The notes: generated from the letters alone by a model not told the origin. 64,000 nucleotides of DNA from UBA7446 sp024639165 (GCA_024639165.1 JAHEIX010000001.1:1-64000); one strand, 5' to 3'. Shown: positions 17,610 to 26,880, counted from the stretch's first letter. Numbers and translations are program-made.

Positions 17610-18551
17610 TTAAGGATTGTATCTTGATTTTTTTAAAATTTCTTGGGGTGAAGCAGCAAGTATTTCTTTTAAGGTAGCTCCTGTTCGTTTTTGATATTTT
17701 TTCAGCATTTGATAACCGATCCACTGGCCTATTCTGCCAGGTGAATCCACGTCTAAATAAGAATAAAATTTACTGTATGGACTGGAGAGCAAAAAACGAA
17801 ACGCCAAACTTTCGTCGGTAGAAAACAATAGTTCGCTATCGATAAAATAACGCCAAACTTCTGCCTCATGGGTGCTAGCCCACTCCCATTGTGTTGCTGT
17901 GTATTGGATGTGCTGATAGTTTTCGAGACCAGGTGCCAAATAATCGTGAAGCAACAAGCGCTTACCGTGCTGTACCATGTGATCCAAAAAAGTTCTCCCC
18001 CTAGGTGCTGGAATAAATCTAGGTGCAAGGGCATCAATAATTTCAGACTCCAAATGGTGTAGTGTAAGTTTGTTTTTGATGTAAACAGGAATGCCATCAT
18101 AGAGGGGGTGGTCTACACCCAAATAGGTGTCTATGGACAACAATAACATACTATCTGCATCTACAGCTCTTAACGAATAGTCAACGTCGGTGAGCAAGGA
18201 AATGGCTGTTTGGGGAAGCTTTTCGTCTGGAAAATAGTAGTGGGCATATTGAAGCACCCGAGTAATACGAGACTTCAAATGGCTTTTTGAGATAGATTTG
18301 GTTGCGTCAAACAGCAATTGCTGTAGCGAATCGCTTCGTTTTTCAAGCCACAAGGAATCAGAAGTTTTATTAGGAAAAAAGAAGGGGAATTGGACCTTTA
18401 CATCTTCCAAGGGGGTATGGAATTCACCAAAAAAAAGGGTTTCAAATGACACATAATCCAAAGGGACTTTTTCAAGATCTACATGCCTTGGATGGGATGA
18501 TGTATTACAGGAAACCACAAAATAAAGAACGAGGAGCAACAGCCCTTTCAT
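17610..18551 (-). CDS. gldB: Gliding motility lipoprotein GldB
   Basis: Lipoprotein required for gliding and for the type IX secretion machinery in Flavobacterium. I chose the ATG at 18551, which gives a compact lipoprotein signal MKGLLLLVLYFVVSC with lipidated Cys15 and a mature protein of about 300 residues. An in-frame extension to 18686 would overlap the divergent nadE. The central segment ATQWEWASTHEAEVWRYFID and the C-terminal PGRIGQWIGYQM are familiar from this family. No catalytic motif is known. It is transcribed with gldC. Confidence 0.9.
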   Translation of the reverse strand: MKGLLLLVLYFVVSCNTSSHPRHVDLEKVPLDYVSFETLFFGEFHTPLEDVKVQFPFFFPNKTSDSLWLEKRSDSLQQLLFDATKSISKSHLKSRITRVLQYAHYYFPDEKLPQTAISLLTDVDYSLRAVDADSMLLLSIDTYLGVDHPLYDGIPVYIKNKLTLHHLESEIIDALAPRFIPAPRGRTFLDHMVQHGKRLLLHDYLAPGLENYQHIQYTATQWEWASTHEAEVWRYFIDSELLFSTDESLAFRFLLSSPYSKFYSYLDVDSPGRIGQWIGYQMLKKYQKRTGATLKEILAASPQEILKKSRYNP

Positions 18552-18620
18552 GGGCGAAAAAAATGATTTAAATTTACACGTGTTAACTGCTATCATACTG
18601 GCCGTAAAGATACAAATGCT

Positions 18621-19409
18621 ATGAAGAATCAAGAAGTAATTGAGCACATTGTACAATGGCTCAAAACTTATGCCAAAAAAAATCAAATGAATGGCTTTGT
18701 CATTGGTATCTCTGGTGGGATAGACTCTGCCCTTACTTCCACGCTTTGTGCCAAGACAGGACTTCCAACATTATGTCTGGAAATGCCCATAAAGCAACAG
18801 GAAAATCAGGTTGAACGCGCACAAGAACACATAAAGTGGCTAGAAAGAAGTCATCAAAATGTAAACAGCCACTTAATTGACTTAGAGCCTGTATTCGATG
18901 CGTTTTCTTCAACCGTTGGGGCTGACATGAAAGACAATCAAGCCCAGCTATCTTTGGCCAATACGAGAGCAAGGCTACGCATGACTACACTGTACTACTA
19001 TGCAGCACTTCATCGTTATTTGGTTGCAGGTACGGGAAATAAAGTTGAAGATTTCGGCGTTGGGTTTTACACCAAATACGGCGATGGCGGGGTGGATTTA
19101 AGCCCAATTGCAGACCTCACAAAAACACAAGTACGCGCTTTAGCTAGAGAGTTGGGTATTGACGAAACTATTTTAATTGCACCACCAACAGACGGACTTT
19201 GGGATGATGACAGAAATGATGAGGAACAACTGGGTGCCACCTATGAACAATTGGAATGGGCCATGACGCAGCAACAAGGCGGAAAGTCTCTGGCAGATTT
19301 TGTAGGAGAAAACGCACGTGTTTTTGAGGTGTTCTTGTCACATCATACTGCCAACAAACACAAAATGGAACCCATTCCTGTATGTAACATTCCAGACCAC
19401 TTGCTTTAG
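18621..19409 (+). CDS. nadE: NH3-dependent NAD+ synthetase NadE
   Basis: Amidates nicotinate adenine dinucleotide to NAD+ in the last step of NAD synthesis. The pyrophosphatase-type P-loop SGGIDS is at 31-36. Length 262 indicates the short form that uses free ammonia, since the glutaminase domain of long NadE is missing. VAGTGNKVEDFGVGFYTKYGDGG is the expected substrate-binding segment. It diverges from gldB with a 69-base gap in which I see no convincing promoter. Confidence 0.95.
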   Translation: MKNQEVIEHIVQWLKTYAKKNQMNGFVIGISGGIDSALTSTLCAKTGLPTLCLEMPIKQQENQVERAQEHIKWLERSHQNVNSHLIDLEPVFDAFSSTVGADMKDNQAQLSLANTRARLRMTTLYYYAALHRYLVAGTGNKVEDFGVGFYTKYGDGGVDLSPIADLTKTQVRALARELGIDETILIAPPTDGLWDDDRNDEEQLGATYEQLEWAMTQQQGGKSLADFVGENARVFEVFLSHHTANKHKMEPIPVCNIPDHLL

Positions 19410-19496
19410 CAGTCTTATCGCTAGTTTTAGGCGAAAAATTATTTTTATCACTTTTAAAGACTATTTTTCCTATTTTTAAGGTCAACTATATACTCC

Positions 19497-20132
19497 ATGA
19501 TTCGTGTTTTTGTTGCTGATGCATATCCAATCGTACACAAAGGTTTAAAGGCTCTCTTTAGCAATTCGAACGAAATAAGTATTGTAGGAAAAGGATTTCA
19601 TTATCGTGACTTGATTGAGAATCTGACTTCAAAAAAAGTAGATCTCGTTGTTTTGGAGCTCAAACTTCCTGGCTTTGAGGAAATACGTTTGCTGCGAAAA
19701 CTAAAAGATCAGCACACACATGTACGTTTCTTGATATATTCATCCCTAAACGAAAATATTTATGCGATCAGTGCGCTTAAATATGGGGCATCAGGCTATT
19801 TATGCAAAGACGTCCCTTTGAACAAACTCAAAGATGCTATCTTAAAAATAAGCACTGGTGGGGTTTATATTACCAACGAATTGGCAGAACATATGGCCTT
19901 TAATGAAACAGAGGCAAATCCGCGTGCGATGATTAACCAATTGTCTGAAAGAGAAATCCAAGTACTTCGCTTATTGGTTCATGGAAAACGGAACAAAGAA
20001 ATTGCCATAGCATTGAATATCAGCGACAAAACCGTAAGTACATATCGCTCAAGGCTCATGAAAAAGATTAAAGTAAAAAATCTTGTTGAAATGCTAAAAA
20101 AGCTTCAACATATAGACTTAGACATGTATTAA
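19497..20132 (+). CDS. Atypical NarL/LuxR-type response regulator
   Basis: 211 residues: receiver domain at about 1-118 and a LuxR-type helix-turn-helix at about 145-205 (LSEREIQVLRLLVHGKRNKEIA). The receiver lacks key residues. The usual acidic pair after strand 1 is Asp8-Ala9, and the phospho-acceptor position in VVLELKLPG is Glu54 instead of Asp. Ser82/83 and Lys104 are kept. Glu in place of Asp can mimic the phosphorylated state, so it may bind DNA constitutively or respond to something other than a kinase. No histidine kinase is nearby. Target genes are unknown. Confidence 0.88.
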   Translation: MIRVFVADAYPIVHKGLKALFSNSNEISIVGKGFHYRDLIENLTSKKVDLVVLELKLPGFEEIRLLRKLKDQHTHVRFLIYSSLNENIYAISALKYGASGYLCKDVPLNKLKDAILKISTGGVYITNELAEHMAFNETEANPRAMINQLSEREIQVLRLLVHGKRNKEIAIALNISDKTVSTYRSRLMKKIKVKNLVEMLKKLQHIDLDMY

Positions 20133-22084
20133 ACTACCCGGTTCAAACGACCGCTCAATACCGTTTTGAGTTTGTGATACTGTACAATTTCCTCTAAAAG
20201 TTCTCCGTGATGACTATCAATATCCTCAGCAGTATCGGATTGTAGCGCCGCTACCTTTTCATCTATAAGCTGGCATCTAAATCGCAAAATCACCTCATGA
20301 ACCCACCTAGCTAAATTGGCCTTTTTGTTTTTGATATAAATGTTTTTGCGTTCCCAATCATGAAGGGTATGCAATTCATCCTCAAGCAATAAGTCGGAAA
20401 CCTCTAATGCCAAATTGGGCTCCAAATTAGCAACAAAAGCATCCATTTGAATTGCCGATTTTTCATTCAATGCAGCCAAGACCTTAGGGTATAATCCTTT
20501 AAAGACTGCTGTCGAAAATGCAATTTCGTCTTGTTGTAAATCCAAGTATATCTTTTCAAAAACACGGGCTGTTATTTTTGAAGTGACAAGTGAAAGCTCA
20601 CCAGATTTTTCATCGGTTTTTAAAATGGGTTCTTCAAATTCGACTTCTTCATGTCCGTGAAGCAACAGAATTTTTATAATGTCCTTTTCAAGTTCAAAAC
20701 GGGTACTTACAGCAGCTACCTTTTTTTCTTGGGGAACCACTGACATGGGCTGGGTTGAAACTTGTCTTTGCGGTTTATTTACCTTTTTTTGAGATACTTG
20801 CGCCAAAGTGGCAAACAAAACTTCCTCGCTAATCTGCATCAAAGAAGCACATGATTTGACGTATACCTCTTGCTTAATTCGGTCGGGTATTTTTGCAATA
20901 CTCTGCACCATCTCACGGATGGTCTCCGCTTTCTTGAGTGGATCTTGCGCAGCTTCATCAACCAGTAATGCAGCCTTAAATTGTATGAAATCCTTGGCAT
21001 TATTGACTAAGAAATCTCGAACTTCTTCAAAGCTATTTTCACGCGCAAAACTGTCTGGATCTTCTCCTTCAGGGAACATACAAACACGCACATTCATACC
21101 CGCTTCTAAAATCAAATCTATACCCCTTAGGGATGCACGAAGGCCCGCAGGATCGCCATCAAACAATACGGTAATATTTTTAGTAAGCCTGCCAATAAGT
21201 CGAATTTGCTCTGGTGTAAGGGCAGTACCTGAAGATGAAACAACATTTTTAATGCCGCGTTGATACATTTGAATGACATCGGTATAACCCTCTACCAAAT
21301 AACAGGTGTCTTCTTTTGCAATGGTTTGTTTAGCCTGATATAGGCCATACAACACCTTGCTTTTGTTGTAGATCTCGCTTTCAGGCGAGTTCATGTATTT
21401 GGCGGCCTTTTTGTCTTGGGTCAGTATGCGCCCGCCAAAGCCCAATACACGCCCCGACATGCTGTGAATGGGAAACATAACACGCCCCTTAAAGCGGTCA
21501 AATTTTTTGTCCTCCTTGACAATACTAAGACCCGTTTTCTCTAAAAAATCAAGCTGATAGCCCGCTTTTTGCGCTGCATCTGTAAGGGCACTCCACGTAT
21601 CAGGCGAATATCCCAATTGAAAAAAGCGAATGGTTTCTTCGCTGAATCCACGCTCTTTAAAATAACTCAAACCAATGGCTTTTCCTTGAGTTGTTTCCCA
21701 CATGGACTCTTCAAAAAAACCTACCGCATAAGCACTAACCAAATACATGCTTTCACGCGCACTAGCAGCAGCTTTTTGCTCATCATTCTGCTCAGTTTCC
21801 TCAATCTCAATATTGTATTTTTTGGCCAAATAACGGATGGCTTCTGGATATGAAAAATGTTCATGCTCCATCAAGAACGCAACCACATTTCCGCCCTTAC
21901 CACTGGAAAAGTCTTTCCAAATTTGCTTAACGGGAGATACCATAAAACTCGGAGAGCGCTCATCCGTAAACGGGCTAAGCCCCTTGAAGTTAGCACCCGA
22001 CTTTTTGAGCTGTACAAAATCCCCTATAACCTCCTCTAATCGGGCAGTATCAAAAACAGCGTCTATGGTGGATTTATGTATCAC
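20129..22084 (-). CDS. dnaG: DNA primase DnaG lacking zinc ligands
   Basis: Synthesises RNA primers for replication. The N-terminal CHC2-like domain (about 1-95) keeps its fold signature, but the four zinc ligands are replaced: Ser37, Thr40, Asp58 and Ser61 stand where Cys, His, Cys and Cys are expected. The catalytic core follows with the TOPRIM motifs EGYTD (265-269) and DGDPAG (309-314), and then a helicase-binding C-terminal domain. Length 651 is normal. I recall the same replacements in other Flavobacteriia, so it is probably a lineage trait and not a defect. It converges with the response regulator in a shared TTAA. Confidence 0.95.
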   Translation of the reverse strand: MIHKSTIDAVFDTARLEEVIGDFVQLKKSGANFKGLSPFTDERSPSFMVSPVKQIWKDFSSGKGGNVVAFLMEHEHFSYPEAIRYLAKKYNIEIEETEQNDEQKAAASARESMYLVSAYAVGFFEESMWETTQGKAIGLSYFKERGFSEETIRFFQLGYSPDTWSALTDAAQKAGYQLDFLEKTGLSIVKEDKKFDRFKGRVMFPIHSMSGRVLGFGGRILTQDKKAAKYMNSPESEIYNKSKVLYGLYQAKQTIAKEDTCYLVEGYTDVIQMYQRGIKNVVSSSGTALTPEQIRLIGRLTKNITVLFDGDPAGLRASLRGIDLILEAGMNVRVCMFPEGEDPDSFARENSFEEVRDFLVNNAKDFIQFKAALLVDEAAQDPLKKAETIREMVQSIAKIPDRIKQEVYVKSCASLMQISEEVLFATLAQVSQKKVNKPQRQVSTQPMSVVPQEKKVAAVSTRFELEKDIIKILLLHGHEEVEFEEPILKTDEKSGELSLVTSKITARVFEKIYLDLQQDEIAFSTAVFKGLYPKVLAALNEKSAIQMDAFVANLEPNLALEVSDLLLEDELHTLHDWERKNIYIKNKKANLARWVHEVILRFRCQLIDEKVAALQSDTAEDIDSHHGELLEEIVQYHKLKTVLSGRLNRVV

Positions 22085-22123
22085 AGAATAAAAATGAGCT
22101 CTAAAATACGTAATTCAGTAACG

Positions 22124-23101
22124 TTATTTCTTACGCTCAATAACATAACGTACCATTTCTTCTAGTGTGTCACGAAATTCGTTTCTTGGAAAGGCGTGAA
22201 GTTGTGCCAATGCCTTGTCTTTATACGCATGCATTTGAGCTGTCGCATAGGCCAATCCGCCCTGTTCTTTAACAAAAGCGATGACGCTTTTGACACGCTT
22301 TTTATCCTTGTTGTGATGTTTAACAGATTGTATCAGCCACTTTTTTTGTTTTGTATCCGACTTATTAATAGCATGAATAAGGGGAAGTGTCATTTTTTTC
22401 TCACGAATATCTATTCCTGTAGGCTTTCCTATTTTGGTCTCGCCATAATCAAATAAGTCATCTTTTATTTGAAAAGCGATGCCGATATCTTCACCAAACT
22501 GACGCAATTGCTCTATAGTTTCGGGTGACGCATGAACCGATGCGGCACCAAGAGCACAACAAGAGGCTATCAATGTGGCTGTTTTTTGACGGATAATCTC
22601 CATGTAGATCGACTCGTCTATATCTAATCGTCGGGTTTTCTCAATTTGCAACAATTCGCCCTCACTCATTTCACGAACGGCAACGGAAATTATTTCCAGC
22701 AAATCAAAATCCTTGTGGTCAATACAAAGCAGTAAGCCTTTTGAAAGCAAGTAGTCGCCCACCAAAACAGCAATTTTATTTTTCCACAGTGCATTGATAG
22801 AAAAGAATCCACGTCGCTGATAGCTTTCGTCAACAACGTCGTCGTGAACAAGCGTAGCCGTATGTATAAGCTCTATTACAGAAGCAGCGCGATAGCAACG
22901 CTCATTAACCTCTTTTTCTTCTAGCATTTTAGCTACCATAAAAACAAACATGGGGCGCATTTGCTTACCCTTTCGATTGACGATATAGTGCGTAATGCGA
23001 TTAAGAAGGGCCACGTGTGAGCGCATAGATGAGGAAAACTTGTCCTCAAATAGCTCCATTTCTTTAGCAATGGGTTTTTTAAGCTGATCTACAATTTTCA
23101 T
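22124..23101 (-). CDS. Polyprenyl diphosphate synthase
   Basis: Trans-prenyltransferase that condenses isopentenyl diphosphate onto allylic primers, making the side chain of menaquinone or a similar long isoprenoid. The first aspartate-rich motif is DDVVDE and the second is KDDLFDYGE. I chose the ATG at 23101 (MKIVDQLKK) because a -7 box lies just upstream; the ATG at 23119 would sit inside that promoter. The product is 325 residues. Chain length cannot be told for certain; family members near dnaG in related genomes are usually annotated as octaprenyl or similar synthases. Confidence 0.9.
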   Translation of the reverse strand: MKIVDQLKKPIAKEMELFEDKFSSSMRSHVALLNRITHYIVNRKGKQMRPMFVFMVAKMLEEKEVNERCYRAASVIELIHTATLVHDDVVDESYQRRGFFSINALWKNKIAVLVGDYLLSKGLLLCIDHKDFDLLEIISVAVREMSEGELLQIEKTRRLDIDESIYMEIIRQKTATLIASCCALGAASVHASPETIEQLRQFGEDIGIAFQIKDDLFDYGETKIGKPTGIDIREKKMTLPLIHAINKSDTKQKKWLIQSVKHHNKDKKRVKSVIAFVKEQGGLAYATAQMHAYKDKALAQLHAFPRNEFRDTLEEMVRYVIERKK

Positions 23102-23108
23102 TGGGCTA

Positions 23109-23135
23109 TAAAGATACAATATAGTGCTTTAGCAA
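23109..23135 (-). promoter_or_regulatory. Promoter of polyprenyl synthase gene
   Basis: The minus strand has TTG at 23135-23133, a 16-base spacer and TATCTTTA at 23116-23109, close to the TTG/TAnnTTTG consensus. It ends 8 bases before the chosen ATG, so the leader would be only a few bases. Confidence 0.55.
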
Positions 23136-23165
23136 TTTGCCAAGCAACTGATTTTGAACTCCCGA

Positions 23166-24206
23166 TTAAGTCTTATTGGCCAATTGTCCACAAGCGGCAT
23201 CAATATCTTTGCCGCGCGAACGCCTTATCGTCACTGGAATGTGGCTCTTTTCTAGTGCAGCAACGTACTGGTTTATGGCATCGTCATCTGCTTGATTAAA
23301 CTGATCGTTGCCCACGGGGTTGTATTCAATCAAATTGACCTTTGATGGCGTCTTTTTGCAAAATCGTACCAAAGCATCTATCTCGGCTTTGCTATCGTTG
23401 ATGTTCTTCCAAACAACATACTCGTAAGTAACACGTGCCTTGGTCTTGCTAAACCAGTAGCGTATGGAATCTTGTAAGTCCGTAAGCGGAAAAGAAGTAC
23501 TAAAGGGCATGATTTGATTTCGGGTTTCTTCAATGGCGCTGTGCAAGGAAACGGCCAACTTAAATCGAGGATATTCGTCAGCCATTTTGACGATCATTTT
23601 AGGAATACCTGAAGTGGAAACAGTAATTCGTTTTGGAGACATCCCCATTCCCTCTGGACTTGTGATTTTGGCAATGGCTTTCATCACATTGGGGTAATTC
23701 ATCATAGGCTCGCCCATCCCCATAAAAACAATATTAGACAGCGGACGTTCAAAATGCTCCAAGCTTTGCTTATTAAGCATGGTCACTTGGTCAAAAATCT
23801 CATCTGGATTGAGGTTACGCATCCTTTTGAGCTGGGAAGTGGCGCAAAAAGTACAGTCGAGGCTACAACCTACTTGGCTGGACACACAAGCCGTAGAACG
23901 GGTTTTTGCGGGTATCAAAACAGATTCAACAACTTTGTCGTCATACAGACGCACAGCATTTTTGATTGTGCCGTCATCACTAATTTGCACCTTAGCGATA
24001 TTGGTGTGGTTGATTATAAAGTGTTTGTCGAGCAAAGCACGATGTGCCTTGGAAAGGTTAGTCATTTGCTCGAAATCAATAGCTGCCTTTTGCCACAACC
24101 ACTCATACACTTGATTGCCGTGAAAAGAGGGTGCGTTGTGTGAAACAAAAAAAGAACATATTTCTTCCTTTGAGCAACGACGTATATCTTTCTTAACCTC
24201 GGTCAT
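23166..24206 (-). CDS. rlmN: 23S rRNA/tRNA adenine-C2 methyltransferase RlmN
   Basis: Radical-SAM enzyme that methylates C2 of A2503 in 23S rRNA and of A37 in a set of tRNAs. The iron-sulfur cluster cysteines are C114, C118 and C121 in CSLDCTFC. The late GKDIDAACGQL contains the cysteine that carries the methyl group during catalysis. Length 346 is normal. It lies 6 bases after queA, likely one unit of RNA modification genes. Confidence 0.96.
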   Translation of the reverse strand: MTEVKKDIRRCSKEEICSFFVSHNAPSFHGNQVYEWLWQKAAIDFEQMTNLSKAHRALLDKHFIINHTNIAKVQISDDGTIKNAVRLYDDKVVESVLIPAKTRSTACVSSQVGCSLDCTFCATSQLKRMRNLNPDEIFDQVTMLNKQSLEHFERPLSNIVFMGMGEPMMNYPNVMKAIAKITSPEGMGMSPKRITVSTSGIPKMIVKMADEYPRFKLAVSLHSAIEETRNQIMPFSTSFPLTDLQDSIRYWFSKTKARVTYEYVVWKNINDSKAEIDALVRFCKKTPSKVNLIEYNPVGNDQFNQADDDAINQYVAALEKSHIPVTIRRSRGKDIDAACGQLANKT

Positions 24207-24212
24207 GAGGTG

Positions 24213-25262
24213 TTAGAGAATAAGCATCGCATCTCCGTAAGAGTAAAAGCGATATTTACGGCTTATGGCTTCGTCATAAGCTTTTTTGATAAAATCGTGT
24301 CCTGCAAAGGCAGACACCATCATCAACAAAGTTGATTTTGGCAAGTGGAAGTTGGTTACCATGGCATCCCCTATCTTAAAGTCATAAGGAGGGAAAATAA
24401 ACTTATGCGTCCAGCCTTGATAGGGATTCAACGTGCCGCTTGAAGAAACCGAAGATTCTAATGCGCGCATGGAAGTTGTTCCAATAGCACAAACACGGTG
24501 ACCGGCTGCTTTGGCTTTGTTTACCATATCCGCTGCACTCGCATCAATTATCAATTCTTCAGAATCCATTTTGTGTTTGGAAAGATCTTCAACCTCAACA
24601 GGGTTAAATGTACCTAAACCAACGTGAAGCGTAAGTTCAGCCAAATCAACACCTTTTATCTCCAAACGCTTCAATACATGCTTAGAAAAGTGAAGTCCTG
24701 CTGTTGGCGCAGCTACTGCCCCTTCATGCTTGGCATAAATAGTTTGGTAACGCTCACGATCAAAATCTTCTTCTGGACGCTTGATGTATTTAGGTAGTGG
24801 CGTTTGTCCAAGCTCTTTTAACTTAACACGAAACTCATCATAGCTTCCATCAAATAAAAATCGTAGTGTTCTACCTCGTGATGTTGTATTGTCAATTACT
24901 TCAGCAACCAACGATTCGTCTGCGCCAAAATAAAGCTTATTACCAATACGAATTTTTCTTGCTGGATCAACCAACACGTCCCAAAGACGTTGTTCCTTGT
25001 TTAACTCTCTAAGCAAGAATACCTCAATCTTGGCTCCTGTTTTCTCTTTGTTGCCCATCAGTCGCGCAGGAAACACCTTGGTATTGTTGAGTGCCATTAC
25101 ATCACCTTCATCAAAATAGTCAATAATATCTTTAAAGGATTTATGCTCAATGGTTTGCGTTTCACGGTGTAAAACCATGAGTTTTGACTCGTCGCGGTGT
25201 TCTGCTGGGTGTTCGGCTAATAAATCTTCAGAAAGATCAAAGTTAAAGTGAGAGAGTTTCAT
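24213..25262 (-). CDS. queA: tRNA preQ1 ribosyltransferase-isomerase QueA
   Basis: Transfers and isomerises the ribosyl part of SAM onto preQ1 in tRNA, giving epoxyqueuosine. Typical segments are NTKVFPARL near residue 60, HEGAVAAPTAGLHFS near 180 and TNFHLPKSTLLMMVSAFAG near 310. Length 349 is normal. The start is preceded by 62 bases holding an inverted repeat and a possible promoter, so the pair queA-rlmN may be transcribed separately from aroA. Confidence 0.96.
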   Translation of the reverse strand: MKLSHFNFDLSEDLLAEHPAEHRDESKLMVLHRETQTIEHKSFKDIIDYFDEGDVMALNNTKVFPARLMGNKEKTGAKIEVFLLRELNKEQRLWDVLVDPARKIRIGNKLYFGADESLVAEVIDNTTSRGRTLRFLFDGSYDEFRVKLKELGQTPLPKYIKRPEEDFDRERYQTIYAKHEGAVAAPTAGLHFSKHVLKRLEIKGVDLAELTLHVGLGTFNPVEVEDLSKHKMDSEELIIDASAADMVNKAKAAGHRVCAIGTTSMRALESSVSSSGTLNPYQGWTHKFIFPPYDFKIGDAMVTNFHLPKSTLLMMVSAFAGHDFIKKAYDEAISRKYRFYSYGDAMLIL

Positions 25263-25282
25263 ATCAATTTTTTCAAGGCGCT

Positions 25283-25312
25283 AATATACTGCACCAGTAT
25301 AGGGGTTGTCAA
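25283..25312 (-). promoter_or_regulatory. Possible queA promoter with inverted repeat
   Basis: On the minus strand TTGACA (25312-25307) is followed after 18 bases by TATATT (25288-25283), and the fuller TATATTAG partly matches the Bacteroidota -7 box. The spacer contains a perfect inverted repeat TATACTG-gtg-CAGTATA (25301-25285) that reaches into the -7 box. It could be an operator or a small RNA hairpin. This is only a pattern match. Confidence 0.35.
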
Positions 25313-25324
25313 GGATTTGACCGA

Positions 25325-26554
25325 TTATTTATCGGAATCACTGAAAAAACCTAGTGACTCTAGGTCATCCCAGAAGCTTGGATAAGATTTGGTTACTACT
25401 TCAGCGTCGTTTATTACTATTGGAACACAAAGGCCCAAAGGGGCAAAAGCCATGGCCATACGATGATCGTGATAGGTGTCTATGGCAACATCGGAAACGA
25501 TGGCATCTGTTCGAGCTTCAAGATGAAGGCTGTCTTCCGTAATGCGCATGCTAGCTCCCAATTTTGTCAGCTCGTTTTGCAAAGCCACCAAGCGATCGGT
25601 TTCCTTAATTTTCAGGGTGTGCAATCCTGTTAAATCACAGGAAACACCCAGGCCGTAGCAGCTAACAGCTATGGTTTGTGCTATATCTGGTGCTTTTATT
25701 AAATCTAAGCTAATATGCGATTTTACCTTATTGGATTTTGTTAGCTGTAGTCTATGTCCGTCAAATGCAGCTGTTACGCCCAATTGGGCATAGATATCTA
25801 TCAAGACACTATCGCCTTGTAGACTGTTTGGCACATAGCTGTGGATAGAAACATTAGCCGACGTGGCAAGTGCCACCATACTGAAATGATAGGATGCAGA
25901 ACTCCAATCGGATTCTACAGTAATAGTTTTGGAGCCGATTGTTTTTTGTGGGAATACACGAATAATCTGGCCAGAGAATGTGGCATTTATCCCTACACGA
26001 TGCAAAAGTGCGCAGGTCATGTTGATATAGGGTATGGATGTGATTTCTCCTTCCAATACTATCTCTAATCCATTGGGCAGTTTGGATGCAATGAGCATCA
26101 ACGAAGTAATGTATTGACTACTCACATTTGCAGCCAAAGAAACACTTTGGGTGCTGATGGCCTTTCCTGAAATTCGCAATGGTGGATATCCTTCATTTTT
26201 TAGATATTCAATGTCTGCTCCAATAGCACGCAGCGCATTCACCAATAGTTTAATCGGGCGCTCTTGCATACGTTGCGAACCTGTCAACACTTTCTCCACA
26301 CCTGGAGTTGTGGCAAAGTAAGAAGTTAGAAAGCGCATGGTGGTACCAGCATGGCCAATATCAATCGTATGTGCATCCGACGCCAAACCTCGTTGCATGG
26401 CTTGGGTGTCATCAGAATTGGACAGGTTATCCAAAATCAATGACGGGAATAATGCTTGCAATATCAATAAACGATTAGATTCACTTTTGGAACCTGTTAT
26501 CTGGCAATTGCCCTCAAGCATTTGTGAGGCGTGAGTGAGTCTTATGTTGCTCAT
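25325..26554 (-). CDS. aroA: 3-phosphoshikimate 1-carboxyvinyltransferase (EPSP synthase)
   Basis: Sixth shikimate step: joins PEP to shikimate 3-phosphate. The opening ITGSKSESNRLLILQALF, the GHAGTTMRFLTSYFA loop (about 62-76), GSQRMQERPIKLLV and the late DTYHDHRMAMAFAPLG are diagnostic. Length 409 is near normal. It is the last gene of the aromatic operon, overlapping the MazG-like gene by 4 bases, which places it under the Tyr/Phe attenuator unless an internal promoter intervenes. Confidence 0.96.
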   Translation of the reverse strand: MSNIRLTHASQMLEGNCQITGSKSESNRLLILQALFPSLILDNLSNSDDTQAMQRGLASDAHTIDIGHAGTTMRFLTSYFATTPGVEKVLTGSQRMQERPIKLLVNALRAIGADIEYLKNEGYPPLRISGKAISTQSVSLAANVSSQYITSLMLIASKLPNGLEIVLEGEITSIPYINMTCALLHRVGINATFSGQIIRVFPQKTIGSKTITVESDWSSASYHFSMVALATSANVSIHSYVPNSLQGDSVLIDIYAQLGVTAAFDGHRLQLTKSNKVKSHISLDLIKAPDIAQTIAVSCYGLGVSCDLTGLHTLKIKETDRLVALQNELTKLGASMRITEDSLHLEARTDAIVSDVAIDTYHDHRMAMAFAPLGLCVPIVINDAEVVTKSYPSFWDDLESLGFFSDSDK

Positions 26555-26880
26555 GAACGTAGCTTGGGATTGTTGTGGTGACGATCATGGTCACGAGATG
26601 CCTTTAGGTCTAGTTTTTTGTCAAATGCGGCTTGCAAATTGGTGTCGGTTTGATTGGCCAAACACAGCAACACAAAAAGCACATCGGCCAATTCCTCGCC
26701 CAAGTCTTTACCCTTATCACTTTCCTTTTCCGACTGCTCGCCATATCTGCGTGCAATAATACGGGCTACTTCCCCTACCTCCTCGGTAAGCTGTGCCATA
26801 TTGGTCAACTCGTTAAAATAGCGGACGCCATGTTTTTCAATCCATGCATCTACGGCTTTTTGGGCATCTTGAATATTCAT
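26551..26880 (-). CDS. MazG-like nucleotide pyrophosphohydrolase
   Basis: 109-residue all-alpha NTP pyrophosphohydrolase of the MazG/RS21-C6 type. The metal-binding motifs are EExxE at 33-37 (EEVGE) and ExxD at 63-66 (ELAD). Members hydrolyse (d)NTPs to monophosphates, usually to clean the pool of modified nucleotides; the substrate here is not evident. It overlaps dtd and aroA by 4 bases on each side, so all three are translationally coupled. Confidence 0.88.
   Translation of the reverse strand: MNIQDAQKAVDAWIEKHGVRYFNELTNMAQLTEEVGEVARIIARRYGEQSEKESDKGKDLGEELADVLFVLLCLANQTDTNLQAAFDKKLDLKASRDHDRHHNNPKLRS

Noticed and set aside
20808..21263. 151-codon open frame antisense to dnaG
   Set aside because: Serine-rich low-information translation, typical of an antisense shadow.
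25263..25324. preQ1 riboswitch before queA
   Set aside because: The expected C-rich loop and A-rich tail that form the preQ1-I pseudoknot are absent; only a simple inverted repeat is present.
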